Source of the DNA: Candidatus Polarisedimenticolia bacterium
GTDB lineage: Bacteria; Acidobacteriota; Polarisedimenticolia; Gp22-AA2; AA152
NCBI GenBank assembly: GCA_036004685.1
Contig: DASYRE010000041.1
Span: forward strand, 1-64,000
Reading direction: 5' to 3'
DNA length: 64,000 bases
Of this stretch, positions 37,683 to 46,034 are shown one piece after another. The position numbers were made by a program, and so were the translations under genes. Each line of letters begins with the position of its first letter. Positions within the stretch are counted from its first letter, which is position 1. The notes beneath the pieces were generated by a model that had not been told where the DNA came from, ran no database searches, and saw only the letters and a list, made by a program, of their open reading frames with translations.

Positions 37683-39883
37683 GTCAGCTTGAACGTGGCG
37701 TCCCGGGCGTTCACCGCCGGTTCGCCGCCGCGCCGCCTCAAATTGGCCGACTCGTTGTAGACGAAGAAAAGGTCCGCGCCGGGGTGGTGAATCCAGTCGA
37801 GACGCAGGTTGACGTCCCGATCGTCGGTGATGTCGTTCGACTGCACCAGGACGGCTCCGAACAGCTTGGGGCTGAGTGCGAAGTTGAATCGGGTGAACCA
37901 GAGATTGGTGTCGAAGCTCCCTTCCGGGAGCAGGACGTGATTGAAGTCGTAGTGCGCGGTCACCGAGAGATGGGGGCTGAAGTTGACGGTGAGGTCCTGG
38001 AGAAGGTTGAGCCGGCGCCCGTCGAAGAAGGTCCCGGCCTCCGCCTGCGAGGACGAGAAGACGCGCCGCCCCGCGTAGCTGTTGAAGTAGAGCGCGACGC
38101 GGTGAAAGGAATAGGGCCCGGACGCGAGGGTCACCCCCTCGAACAGGTCGAAGGGCGCCGCCAGGCGCTCGAACTCGGAGGAGTAGTAGCCGCCCACCAC
38201 GTCCCCCGACTCGAAGATGCTTTCCAGGAGAAAGAAGTTCGCACGGGACTCCAGGCGGCCGGACCGGTCGGTCACGTACAGAGGGTTGTAGGTGAAATTG
38301 AACTGCCGGACCGTGTCGCTTTCGGGTCGCGGCTTCCATGCGAAGACGCCTTCCCAGAGATCGACCCCGGGCCGTCGCACGAACCCGATTCCGGGATCGA
38401 ATCCCGGATCCACCTGCGCGTACCGGGCCGCCACCTGCCAGATGTCTCCGTCCTTCCCGAATCTCACGCGCGCGGCCGACCCTTCGGAGAGGCCGGGCGA
38501 GGAGCGTGACGCCGCGTAATAGGCATCGAGACTCCAGTCCTCGCGGAAGACGAGCCGCGCGTCCCCCCCGAGCACCCGGTTGCCTCCTCCCGGACCATCG
38601 TCCTCCCGGTCCGTCAGGATCATCCCGATCGTGGAGCGGGAAAAGAGATCGCGCCGCACGCGCAGCACCCCGAAGCGGGATCCCGCCTCCTCCCCGGCGT
38701 TTTCGGTCGCGACACTGAGGATTCCCAGCGAGGTCTTGCCGACGCGGCCGGTGAGACGGGCTCCCCCCAGGATGGGCACCGGCTCGCCTTCGGTTAGGCC
38801 GATCCGACGGCTGAAAAAGACGTCGGTCTCGCCGTGCGCCCCGAACTGGAAGAGCCCCGCGTTCTCGAGGAAAAAATCCCGCTTCTCGGGAAAGAAGAGC
38901 TTGAAACGGGTCAGGTTCACCTGCTGAATGTCGGCCTCGACCTGGGCGAAATCGGTGCGATAGGTGAGATCGGCGGTGAAATTGCTGGAGACGCCCCACT
39001 TCACGTCCAAGCCCGATTTCCCTTCGAGATCGGTGTCCGGGGGGGCGTAGTCGCGGCCGTAGCGACCGAGGAGATAGGGCTTCGTCCGAAAGCGGACGCC
39101 GCGGCGAATCCCCGTGAAGCGGAACTTCCTCGCCCGGGACAGGGTCATCGTCCCACGGAAGTTGCGCGGGATGTAAGGAGCGTACAGCTCCTCGTTCTTG
39201 CGCCGAATGGCGCGGAAGAAATTGATCCCCATGAGGTTCTCGCCCGCGGGCGAGAAACTGACGTTGAAGAACGGGATCTTGATCTCGGCGGTCCACCCCT
39301 GGTCGTCGATGCGGGAGGCGACTTCCCAGACGGCGTCCCACTTGTCGTCGAAGACCAGCCCTTCGTTGAAGATCTGAGCGTCGACGCGGACGCCCGACGG
39401 ATTCGTGGAGAACCAGAATCCGTCGCGGCCGTTGTTCGAGGAGTCGATGCAGAACGCGATCTGATCGTCTCCCGTGATCGCGGTGCTGTCGCGCGCCAGC
39501 GTCCAGGCCAGGATGCGCGAAGGGTCGCGGTCGAAAGCGCGGATTCCGAAGTAGAGATTGTCGTCATCGTACAGGACGCGGACTTCCGTCCCTTCCGTGG
39601 GAGGCACGCGGTCTTCGGGAAGCTGCTGGACGAAATCGTCGATCAGGAGCGCTTCCCGCCACGAGGGTTCGTCCAGCACGCCGTCCAGGGTCGGAGCGTG
39701 CGGCGCGCGAACCGGAACGAGAGGCGCGGTCGGCGGCGCCTCTTCGGACGGCGCGGCGGCGGTTTGGAGAAGGAAAGGAAGAGAGAAGGCCAGAATCCGG
39801 CACCGGATGTGGCGGGCGCGGCGCTGCGCGGCCGGCCCGTGGCGGATGCAATCGATGGCGGACCCCTCCGAAAGGTCGGGCAT
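37664..39883 (-). CDS. DUF5916 outer-membrane protein with N-terminal CBM9-like domain
   Basis: 739 aa. Putative signal peptide at residues 25-48 after an unusual basic lead. A carbohydrate-binding-module-9-like beta sandwich (about 60-260) reads PTLDGVLDEPSWREALLIDDFVQQLP, VRVLYDDDNLYFGIRAFD and GWTAEIKIPFFNVSF. The rest is the DUF5916 beta-barrel: VEADIQQVNLTRFKLFFPEKRDFFLENAGLFQFG and many alternating amphipathic strands. The chain ends KLTYLFFF, with the terminal Phe of outer-membrane barrels. Family role is unproven; associated with glycan or peptide uptake. Single gene, divergent from the nadA operon. Confidence 0.88.
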   Translation of the reverse strand: MPDLSEGSAIDCIRHGPAAQRRARHIRCRILAFSLPFLLQTAAAPSEEAPPTAPLVPVRAPHAPTLDGVLDEPSWREALLIDDFVQQLPEDRVPPTEGTEVRVLYDDDNLYFGIRAFDRDPSRILAWTLARDSTAITGDDQIAFCIDSSNNGRDGFWFSTNPSGVRVDAQIFNEGLVFDDKWDAVWEVASRIDDQGWTAEIKIPFFNVSFSPAGENLMGINFFRAIRRKNEELYAPYIPRNFRGTMTLSRARKFRFTGIRRGVRFRTKPYLLGRYGRDYAPPDTDLEGKSGLDVKWGVSSNFTADLTYRTDFAQVEADIQQVNLTRFKLFFPEKRDFFLENAGLFQFGAHGETDVFFSRRIGLTEGEPVPILGGARLTGRVGKTSLGILSVATENAGEEAGSRFGVLRVRRDLFSRSTIGMILTDREDDGPGGGNRVLGGDARLVFREDWSLDAYYAASRSSPGLSEGSAARVRFGKDGDIWQVAARYAQVDPGFDPGIGFVRRPGVDLWEGVFAWKPRPESDTVRQFNFTYNPLYVTDRSGRLESRANFFLLESIFESGDVVGGYYSSEFERLAAPFDLFEGVTLASGPYSFHRVALYFNSYAGRRVFSSSQAEAGTFFDGRRLNLLQDLTVNFSPHLSVTAHYDFNHVLLPEGSFDTNLWFTRFNFALSPKLFGAVLVQSNDITDDRDVNLRLDWIHHPGADLFFVYNESANLRRRGGEPAVNARDATFKLTYLFFF

Positions 39884-39899
39884 TCTATCACGGGGAATC

Positions 39900-39928
39900 T
39901 TGACGGACGGCGGGAGGGATGCTAGGAT
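39900..39928 (+). promoter_or_regulatory. Promoter of the RHH-nadA operon
   Basis: TTGACG (39900-39905), 17-base spacer, TAGGAT (39923-39928); predicted start near 39935, followed by an AT-rich stretch (39934-39959) that stands out from its GC-rich surroundings. Confidence 0.5.
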
Positions 39929-39933
39929 GACTC

Positions 39934-39960
39934 ATTAGAATATATATACGTTTGATATAG
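39934..39960 (+). promoter_or_regulatory. AT-rich leader/operator candidate before the RHH gene
   Basis: The block ATTAGAATATATATACG then TTTGATATAG is the most AT-rich stretch outside the transposon. It lies in the predicted leader, 20 bases upstream of the GTG at 39980 (with AAGGAGG between). Alternating TATATATA is a possible ribbon-helix-helix site; this is inference. Confidence 0.35.
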
Positions 39961-39979
39961 CCCACGGGAAGGAGGCGCC

Positions 39980-40219
39980 GTGACGAAGGGGGAGCGAGAG
40001 GGAAGGGGAGCCGACGGCAAGAAGCTCCTGCGGAGCTTCACCGCGACGCGGCGGGAAGTGGAGATGCTCGAGGCGATCGCCTCCTACCACGGCTTTTCGA
40101 AGAGCGCCACGTTGACCAGCCTGGTTCGCAAGGAATTCTGGAGAATCTTTCCCCGGGGGACGAAAGGGATCCGGCCCGATCCCGGGGCGCGGGTCGTCGG
40201 GAGGAACGATGCCCCTTGA
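39980..40219 (+). CDS. Ribbon-helix-helix-like protein preceding nadA
   Basis: 79 aa, GTG start with AAGGAGG. Residues 15-50 (KKLLRSFTATRREVEMLEAIASYHGFSKSATLTSLVRKEFWRIF) follow the CopG/Arc ribbon-helix-helix plan: a beta strand, a helix and a Ser-started second helix. The remainder is Gly/Arg/Pro-rich. The 3' end overlaps nadA by 11 bases, so translation is coupled. It may autoregulate nadA expression, sensing NAD demand, but no such RHH regulator of nadA is known to me; the function is inference. Confidence 0.6.
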   Translation: MTKGEREGRGADGKKLLRSFTATRREVEMLEAIASYHGFSKSATLTSLVRKEFWRIFPRGTKGIRPDPGARVVGRNDAP

Positions 40220-41201
40220 GGCCTCCGCGACGATCCTCCCGAACGCCTGGGATCCTCCGGACGAAGGGAAGACTGTCGATCTGCAGAGCGAGGTCCGGGC
40301 CCTGGCGGCGGAGAAAGGGGCGGTCCTCCTCGCCCACAACTATCAACTCCCGGAAGTCCAGGACGTGGCCGATTTCGTCGGCGACTCCCTGGGCCTGGCG
40401 CTCGAGGCCCAAAAAGATCCGCGCCGGCTGATCGTCTTTTGCGGCGTCCGCTTCATGGCGGAGTCTGCGGCCATCCTCAATCCGGCCAAGAGGGTCCTGC
40501 TGCCGAGTCTGGCGGCGGGATGCTCCCTCGCCGATTCGATCACCCCGGAATCGCTCGAGGACTGGATGCGAAGATATCCGGGTCACGCGGTCGTCACCTA
40601 CATCAACTCCTCCGCCGAAGTGAAGGCGATGTCGGACATCTGCTGCACCTCCGCCAACGCCGTCTCGGTGATCCGGAGCCTGCCGGCGAAGAAGATCCTG
40701 TTCACGCCCGATCGCAACCTGGGCCGCTGGGTCGCCCGCCGCGTCCCGGAGAAGGAGATCGTGGTGTACGACGGATGCTGCCCCACCCACGACGTCCTGC
40801 GGGGCATCTCGGTGGAGGCGGGGCGAAGGGAACGGCCCGCCGCCGTCGTCATTGCGCACCCCGAATGCCGCGAGGATGTCCTGGAGCGGGCCGATGAAAT
40901 CTGCTCGACGACCGGGATGGCGGACGCCGTGGCGCGGCATCCGGAGGCGAAGACCTTTCTCATCGCCACCGAATGGGGGCTCCTCCACCAGCTGAAGAAG
41001 CGCTTTCCGGACCGGGAGTTCATCCCGGCGGACGGCTGCATCGGCTGCCGCCTGCACTGTCCCTATATGAAGATGGTCGACCTGGAGTCGATCCTCCGAG
41101 CGCTGCGGGAAGACGTCCACGAGATTCGCGTCGATCCCGAAACCGCCGCCGGCGCCCGCCGTGCCCTGCAACGCATGCTGGCCGTGCCGCGCGATCGCTG
41201 A
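40209..41201 (+). CDS. nadA: Quinolinate synthase
   Basis: 330 aa. Condenses iminoaspartate with dihydroxyacetone phosphate to quinolinate for NAD synthesis; [4Fe-4S] enzyme. LLAHNYQLPEVQDVADFVGDSLGLALEAQ, FCGVRFMAESAAILNPAKRVLLPSLAAGCSLADSI, TYINSSAEVKAMSDICCTSANAV (Cys), PDRNLGRWVARRVPEKEIVVYDGCCPTHD and IPADGCIGCRLHCPYMKM (third Cys region). The three family cysteines are therefore present. nadB and nadC are not in the window. Convergent with the peroxiredoxin gene. Confidence 0.96.
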   Translation: MPLEASATILPNAWDPPDEGKTVDLQSEVRALAAEKGAVLLAHNYQLPEVQDVADFVGDSLGLALEAQKDPRRLIVFCGVRFMAESAAILNPAKRVLLPSLAAGCSLADSITPESLEDWMRRYPGHAVVTYINSSAEVKAMSDICCTSANAVSVIRSLPAKKILFTPDRNLGRWVARRVPEKEIVVYDGCCPTHDVLRGISVEAGRRERPAAVVIAHPECREDVLERADEICSTTGMADAVARHPEAKTFLIATEWGLLHQLKKRFPDREFIPADGCIGCRLHCPYMKMVDLESILRALREDVHEIRVDPETAAGARRALQRMLAVPRDR

Positions 41202-41210
41202 CCCCCCCTT

Positions 41211-41259
41211 CGTCTCGCTGGATGGAGCGTCCCGGGGCCTTCCCCGGCCTCCCGAGACG
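41211..41259. terminator. Bidirectional hairpin between nadA and the peroxiredoxin gene
   Basis: Outer arms CGTCTCG (41211-41217) and CGAGACG (41253-41259) enclose CCGGGG/CCCCGG (41232-41237 with 41242-41247). It lies between two convergent stops. No T-run, so it is a likely structural barrier rather than a perfect intrinsic terminator. Confidence 0.5.
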
Positions 41260-41285
41260 CCGTCCTTGGGCCGCCGCGCGGCGCC

Positions 41286-41750
41286 TCACGCGAGCTTGCG
41301 GATCTCCTCCAGGATGACGTCGTTGTCGGGCCGCTTCCGGAGCTCGTGGATCAGCGAGTAGCGGATGATCCCTTGCCGATCGATGAGAAACAGAGAGCGC
41401 TCGGGGAACCCCTCTTCTCGAAGAACTCCGTATTTCCTTGCGACCTCCCCGTGCGGATAAAAATCGCTGAGGACCGGAATGTTGACTCCTCCCAGCGTCT
41501 CCACCCAGGCCTTGTGGGCCGGAACCGCCGAGATGCCGATGGCGATCGGCTGGCAGTCGAGGGATTCGAACTTGGACAAGTCGTCCCGATAGGAAGGGAT
41601 CTGGCTCGAGCAGACAGGCGTGAAGGCCAGCGGAAAGAAGACCAGGAGAACGTTCTTCGTGCCACGAAACTGGGATAGGGTCACTTCCGTTCCGTCGAAG
41701 CTCTTCAGTCGGAAATCGGGTGCGGGAGTACCCGGCGGCAAGGCGGACAT
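41286..41750 (-). CDS. Peroxiredoxin, AhpE/BCP-like
   Basis: 154 aa. GTPAPDFRLKSFDGTEVTLSQF at the N-terminus, and FFPLAFTPVCSSQIPSYRDDL with the peroxidatic cysteine (about 46-49). The usual motif is TPVCTTE; here TPVCSSQ keeps the Thr and Cys that build the active site but changes the following residues. Then IGISAVPAHKAWVETLG and EGFPERSLFLIDRQGIIRYSLIHELRKRPD. It reduces alkyl hydroperoxides. No resolving cysteine is obvious, suggesting a one-Cys mechanism. Single gene. Confidence 0.9.
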   Translation of the reverse strand: MSALPPGTPAPDFRLKSFDGTEVTLSQFRGTKNVLLVFFPLAFTPVCSSQIPSYRDDLSKFESLDCQPIAIGISAVPAHKAWVETLGGVNIPVLSDFYPHGEVARKYGVLREEGFPERSLFLIDRQGIIRYSLIHELRKRPDNDVILEEIRKLA

Positions 41751-41789
41751 GAGTCTCCTCCGTGTCGGATCTTTAGAAGAGGATCCCGG

Positions 41790-42677
41790 TCAAGGCCGGG
41801 AATTATAACCCGCGTCCGCCGCGCCGGCGCCCGGAACGGGAAGCTCCTCTTGCAGGATGAACGCGAAGCGCAAGGCCTCGAGCGCTCCCCCGTCCTGGAA
41901 AAGATCCTCGAGGAACGGCCCCAGTCCATCGACGCCGCCGCGGGCCAGCTGCAGCCTGAGAGAGAACTCGGCTCCGCGTCCGAGTCCGAGCTTCCGCTGA
42001 TGCAGCGAGGCGTACGGAAAGCTGCCCCGCTCGAGGTGATCGTCGAGGAGAGTCCGGAGGGCCGCCCGAAAGATGCCGTAGGAGATCGATCCGGGCGAGC
42101 CCGGCTTCTCGAAGTACAGCACGGCCCACCGGTTTTCTTCCGGCAGCCGCCCGCCCACCTCGAAGACGCGGTTCCTCAGGATGAAACAGACCGAGGAGAG
42201 CGCGCGAATCTGCGCTCCGTGCGCGGCGCGATCGATGCCGACGAGATCGCGGACGACAATCTCCAGGAAATCGATCACCGGACTCCCCGACAGCAGAAAC
42301 TCGCTTTCGTGCAGCGCTCCCGGGCCGGAGGGCTCGAAGCCGAGCCTTTCGAGATAGGCCGCCCCTTCCCGGAAGTGCCGGCTCAGGGAGAGCCCGTTCC
42401 CGGGGGGAAGGAGCCGGTACTCCCGCGCGTCGAGCGGAGGGAAGCGCCGAGGATCAGCTTGGGGGCGCAGGGCGGCCGGCGCCGCGCCGCGCTCCTCCTC
42501 GGAGCGCAGCAGGGCGTCGCGGAAGCGCAGGGCGGCCTCGCGGATCGCGCCGTGCAGCGCCAGAATGGTCCGCCGGTACGCCGGCTCCGGGACGTCCGGC
42601 CAGCCCTGATGGAGGACGCTGTAGATGATAGGGACGGGATGGCGAAGCCGATCCGCGGCTGCGAGCAGCTCGCTCAT
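41790..42677 (-). CDS. Unknown protein overlapping queG
   Basis: 295 aa, its ATG overlapping the queG stop by 4 bases, so it is translated with queG. The chain is mixed alpha/beta, without signal or membrane segments: VPIIYSVLHQGWPDVPEPAYRRTILALHGAIREAALRF, then SGSPVIDFLEIVVRDLVGIDRAAHGAQIRALSSVCFILRNRVFEVGGRL (about 130-180) and VLYFEKPGSPGSISYGIFRAALRTLLDDH. No known motif. It could be related to tRNA or queuosine processing through its linkage, but sequence gives no support. Confidence 0.55.
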   Translation of the reverse strand: MSELLAAADRLRHPVPIIYSVLHQGWPDVPEPAYRRTILALHGAIREAALRFRDALLRSEEERGAAPAALRPQADPRRFPPLDAREYRLLPPGNGLSLSRHFREGAAYLERLGFEPSGPGALHESEFLLSGSPVIDFLEIVVRDLVGIDRAAHGAQIRALSSVCFILRNRVFEVGGRLPEENRWAVLYFEKPGSPGSISYGIFRAALRTLLDDHLERGSFPYASLHQRKLGLGRGAEFSLRLQLARGGVDGLGPFLEDLFQDGGALEALRFAFILQEELPVPGAGAADAGYNSRP

Positions 42678-43726
42678 CGCGCCTTTGCCGCAGAGGAGGC
42701 GGGTCCGGCGGCGAGACTCTTCCGCAGGTGCGCGAGAGCCCAGGTCACGTGTTCCTGGACGAGGGGATCCGGGATCTGGAGCGCCTTCTCGAGGACCGGG
42801 ACGGCATCCTCCGAACGGGAGTTGCCCAGGGCGACGGCGGCGTTGCGGAGGAGGCGGCTCCAGCCGGTCCGCCGCAGGGCCGTGCCGGCGAAGCGACGGT
42901 TAAACTGCTCGCGGCTCATCTCCATGAGATCGCGGAGAGGGGGTGGCTCGGAACCTGCCGCCCAGGAGGGGTCGCCCTCTTCCGCCTCCCGGTTCCAGGG
43001 GCAGACCTCCTGGCAGACGTCGCACCCGAACACCCAGCTCCCGAGACCCGGCCGGAGATCGAGCGGAATCGAGCCCTTGTGCTCAATCGTCAGGTAGGAG
43101 ATGCACCGTCGGCTGTCGAGGACGTAGGGCTCCGGAAAGGCGCCGGTGGGGCACGCCTCCAGGCACCGGGTGCAGGTGCCGCAACGGTCGGTGACCGCCG
43201 GTTCGTCCGATTCCAGCTCGGCGTCGGTGAGGATCTCGCCCAGGAACATCCAGGAGCCGGAATCGGGGTCGATGAGGTTGGTGTGCTTCCCCTGCCATCC
43301 CAGCCCGGCTTCGGCGGCCCAAGGCTTCTCGAGCACCGCTGCGGTGTCCACGACGGGCCGCACCCGGGCGCCCGGGAAGGCGTCCGTCACGACTCCGCCG
43401 AGAGCCACCAGACGGTCGCGCACGACGCGGTGATAATCGCCGCCGCGCGCGTAGCGGGAGATGCGCGCCGCCCCGGGCGGGGCCGCCGGCGGGGAGCCGG
43501 AATAGGGAAGGCTGGCCAGGACGAGGCCGCGGACCCACGGGGCGAGCACCGTCGGGTCGCAACGCTCCCGCCGGCGTCGATCGAGCCAACTCATCTCCCC
43601 CGCATAGCCCCGCCGGAGCCATTCCGCGAGCCTGGCTGACTCGGGCCGCTCCCGGGCGGCGGCAAAGCCGATCCGCGAGAATCCGAGACGGAGTCCTTCG
43701 GTCCGAATGCGTTCCTGTCGGTGCAT
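42674..43726 (-). CDS. queG: Epoxyqueuosine reductase
   Basis: 350 aa from ATG 43726, chosen because GGCGGAG stands six bases before it; the next upstream ATG at 43744 has none. Cobalamin-dependent enzyme that reduces epoxyqueuosine to queuosine in tRNA. Ferredoxin clusters CGTCTRCLEACP and CDVCQEVCPWN (about 175-235) bind two [4Fe-4S]. Upstream GYAGEMSWLDRRR, GEILTDAELESDEP and a C-terminal HEAT-like helical part (DAVPVLEKALQIPDPLVQEHVTWALAHL) are standard. QueA/queT partners are not nearby. Confidence 0.93.
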   Translation of the reverse strand: MHRQERIRTEGLRLGFSRIGFAAARERPESARLAEWLRRGYAGEMSWLDRRRRERCDPTVLAPWVRGLVLASLPYSGSPPAAPPGAARISRYARGGDYHRVVRDRLVALGGVVTDAFPGARVRPVVDTAAVLEKPWAAEAGLGWQGKHTNLIDPDSGSWMFLGEILTDAELESDEPAVTDRCGTCTRCLEACPTGAFPEPYVLDSRRCISYLTIEHKGSIPLDLRPGLGSWVFGCDVCQEVCPWNREAEEGDPSWAAGSEPPPLRDLMEMSREQFNRRFAGTALRRTGWSRLLRNAAVALGNSRSEDAVPVLEKALQIPDPLVQEHVTWALAHLRKSLAAGPASSAAKAR

Positions 43727-43776
43727 GGGGCACTCCGCCGTCATGATATCACCCGATCCTCGCGAGGCTGCGGGAA

Positions 43777-44346
43777 TCAGCCGCGGCGCGAGCGCCTCGG
43801 GCGGGCCGAAACGGCGGGGAGAGCCACCGGATCGAGGGTCATCCAGCGGCGCTCGGTCCGGCGCTCCACCACCAGAAGGAACTCGGCGGGCCAGGAGGGC
43901 AGGGCGTGCCGGGAGGGAAAGAGCTTCCGCGAAAAGCTCACGGCCTTCTCGAGGTGGCCGTCCTCCAGGCGCTGTCCAAGCGTGAGATGAGGAACGTAGG
44001 GAAAGGTTTCCGCACCCGCGAGCCGAGTGCGCGCCAGCCGGCGGTGGAGACGTCTCAGCTCGCCGGCGCCGCGGCGAAATCCCACGAACACGACGGGCAT
44101 CACCGGGCGGAAAGTCCTGACGGCTCCCAGGCGGATCCGGAAGGGGTTCGTCTTCGCCGCCACGCTGCGGACCGCTTCGACGACCGCCTCCCGCGAAAGA
44201 GCCAGCCGGCGGGGCGGCAGAACGGTGACGTGGGGACCGATGAAGCGGAAGTTGGGATCGTAGAGGCGCCGCGCCCGATTCGCGCGGCGCGCGAGAGCTT
44301 CGGGCACGGGCAGCACCACCCCGTAGATCTTTTCCCGGGAATCCAT
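43777..44346 (-). CDS. 2H phosphoesterase / 2'-5' RNA ligase-like (LigT)
   Basis: 189 aa. The two HxT motifs that define the 2H superfamily are GPHVTVLPP (about residues 38-42) and PHLTLGQRL (about 123-127). The spacing and surrounding strands resemble LigT/ThpR-type 2',3'-cyclic phosphodiesterases or 2'-5' RNA ligase. Arg-rich C-terminus. It sits between a cytidylyltransferase gene and queG on the same strand. A tRNA or nucleotide 2',3'-cyclic phosphate substrate is a guess from the fold. Confidence 0.82.
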   Translation of the reverse strand: MDSREKIYGVVLPVPEALARRANRARRLYDPNFRFIGPHVTVLPPRRLALSREAVVEAVRSVAAKTNPFRIRLGAVRTFRPVMPVVFVGFRRGAGELRRLHRRLARTRLAGAETFPYVPHLTLGQRLEDGHLEKAVSFSRKLFPSRHALPSWPAEFLLVVERRTERRWMTLDPVALPAVSARPRRSRRG

Positions 44347-44415
44347 TCCTTCCTTCCGAGGCGAAGCAGCGAGAGAGTATAAGGAAAGACGCCAGCCGGA
44401 TCGAGCGGCAGGCGC

Positions 44416-44997
44416 TCAGAGCGCTTCAAGATCCTGCGGCGTGTCGAAATCTTCCACGACGCCGGGGTCGTCGGTCTCCATCTCCAGCCGTTCGGAGATT
44501 TCGTGCACCACGGCCCGGGCCCCCCGATCCATCGGGGCCGCGCGGAGCGCCGGGAACAAGGCGGCCGCGAAGAGGGGGGGATGCCCGCGCTGTCCACGGA
44601 ACGTCGGAACGACCAGACGATGCTCCCCGAGCGACTCGACCATCCGGGTGAGGGTGCCGGCTCCGATTCGCGGCACGTCGACCGGGGCGATGAAGAGAGC
44701 GTCCACTTCATCCGGTCGAAGCGCGTCGAGGCCGCAGTGGATGGAAGAAAGCTGGCCCCGCCGCGGATCCGGATTGATCGCCACTCGCGCCAGGCTGAGC
44801 TTGATCGCGCTGCGGATCTCCGGCGCCGTGGAGCCCAGGACGGCGACCATCGGCGCCACTCCCGCGAGGCCGAAGCGCTCGACCAGGACTTCCAGGAAAG
44901 TGCTTCCCTCGAGGGGCAGGAGGGCCTTGACGCGGCCCATCCTCCGGCCCTCTCCTGCGGCGAGGATCAAGGCCCCGACCCGGAAGCGTCCGATCAT
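44416..44997 (-). CDS. mocA: MocA/MobA-like molybdenum-cofactor nucleotidyltransferase
   Basis: 193 aa from ATG 44997, overlapping the stop of the upstream flavoprotein gene by 4 bases. Nucleotide-binding loop VGALILAAGEGRRMGRVKALLPL (about 5-28), and LDALRPDEVDALFIAPVDVPRIGAGTL (about 92-118) with the DxP substrate motif of CTP:molybdopterin cytidylyltransferase, then VVPTFRGQRGHPPLFAAALFP. Members transfer CMP or GMP to molybdopterin. Position in this molybdenum-hydroxylase operon argues for MocA, producing the cytosine dinucleotide form used by xanthine-oxidase-family enzymes. Confidence 0.85.
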   Translation of the reverse strand: MIGRFRVGALILAAGEGRRMGRVKALLPLEGSTFLEVLVERFGLAGVAPMVAVLGSTAPEIRSAIKLSLARVAINPDPRRGQLSSIHCGLDALRPDEVDALFIAPVDVPRIGAGTLTRMVESLGEHRLVVPTFRGQRGHPPLFAAALFPALRAAPMDRGARAVVHEISERLEMETDDPGVVEDFDTPQDLEAL

Positions 44998-46034
44998 CCG
45001 GCCGGAACCAGGCCGGCGGCACGGCGGGCGATGGGACCGAGCGTCCGGGGATCGTCTCCCTTCAGTTCCTTCAAGGCCCCCATGACGAGATGCCTGGCGG
45101 CCTTCTTGCGCCACCCGAGCGTGAAATCGGTGTTGTCCAGGGGCTTCGCCAGACGCGCTGCCTCTTCGGCCGCTTCCTCGATGGTTTTTTCGTCCAGCAT
45201 CCGCCCAACCAGGCGGCGGGAAGCCGAGCTCTCGATCGGGGTGGAGGCCACGGAGCCAAGGACGATGCGGGCGGCTTGCACGAAGCCGTCCGCATCGAGA
45301 TGGACCCAGGCGGCGACCGACAGCACCGGAAAATCGAAGGAATCCCTCCGCCGGAGCTTCCAGTACGTGCTCCGGGCGCCCGCCGCCGCGACCGGCAGCA
45401 GAACCTCCGAGAGGATCTCGCCGGGCTGCCGGGAAAGGTAGGCGATGCCGTCGTCCCGGTAGAGCTGCCCGAGCGGCAGGGTCCTCTCGCCGCCGGTCGA
45501 TTCGAGTTTGACTTCCGCGCCCAAGGCGAGCAGCGCCGGAGCGACGTCGGTGGAAGAGACCGCCCAGCAGCGGGAGCTGCCCGGAGCGACCCAGCAGATC
45601 GAGCCGTCCTTCTTCATGCAGAAGTCGATCGCCTTTCTCCATTCGTAGCTCTGATCGTAGTAGTTGCAGCGGGTGTCCAGGCAGAGATTTCCCCCCAGCG
45701 TGGCCATGTTGCGGATGTGCGGAGTGGCCACCTGGGAAGCGGCCCGAGACAGCGCCGCATAATCGCGGCACAGTCGGGCGTCGGAGGCCAGCTCGGCGAG
45801 CGTTCTCGTCGCCCCGAGGCGCCACTCCGACTTTCCCGCGGCCAGGGCGCGCAGCGATTCGATCCGCCGGAGCGAGACGAGCGTCTTGGGCGTCTGCTGC
45901 CGGCGCTTCATGTTCGGAACGAGGTCCGTCCCTCCGGCCAGCACGGAGGCCTCGGGGCCATGATCCCGGAGCATCGCGCAGGCATCGCGCAGGGTGCGCG
46001 GCGAAAAGTACCGGAAGCGCGGACAGCGCATCAT
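44994..46034 (-). CDS. hcrB: Molybdenum hydroxylase FAD subunit with 4-hydroxybenzoyl-CoA-reductase [4Fe-4S] loop
   Basis: 346 aa from ATG 46034 (second Met at 46031). FAD-binding PCMH fold: SVLAGGTDLVPNMKRRQQTP and PHIRNMATLGGNLCLDTR. An insertion at about residues 120-158 carries C123-x15-C139-x7-C147-x8-C156. Counting from the second Met these become 122, 138, 146 and 155, which as I recall is the numbering of the [4Fe-4S] ligands of Thauera 4-hydroxybenzoyl-CoA reductase beta subunit. Ordinary xanthine/CO dehydrogenase medium subunits lack this insertion. It sits between the large subunit and mocA in one operon, with 4-base overlaps. Assignment: HcrB or a close relative. Confidence 0.85.
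   Translation of the reverse strand: MMRCPRFRYFSPRTLRDACAMLRDHGPEASVLAGGTDLVPNMKRRQQTPKTLVSLRRIESLRALAAGKSEWRLGATRTLAELASDARLCRDYAALSRAASQVATPHIRNMATLGGNLCLDTRCNYYDQSYEWRKAIDFCMKKDGSICWVAPGSSRCWAVSSTDVAPALLALGAEVKLESTGGERTLPLGQLYRDDGIAYLSRQPGEILSEVLLPVAAAGARSTYWKLRRRDSFDFPVLSVAAWVHLDADGFVQAARIVLGSVASTPIESSASRRLVGRMLDEKTIEEAAEEAARLAKPLDNTDFTLGWRKKAARHLVMGALKELKGDDPRTLGPIARRAAGLVPAG

Noticed and set aside
36567-39341. 924-codon open frame overlapping the cytochrome and DUF5916 genes
   Set aside because: Arg/Gly/Pro-rich shadow frame without domains; the overlapping genes have signal peptides and haem motifs.
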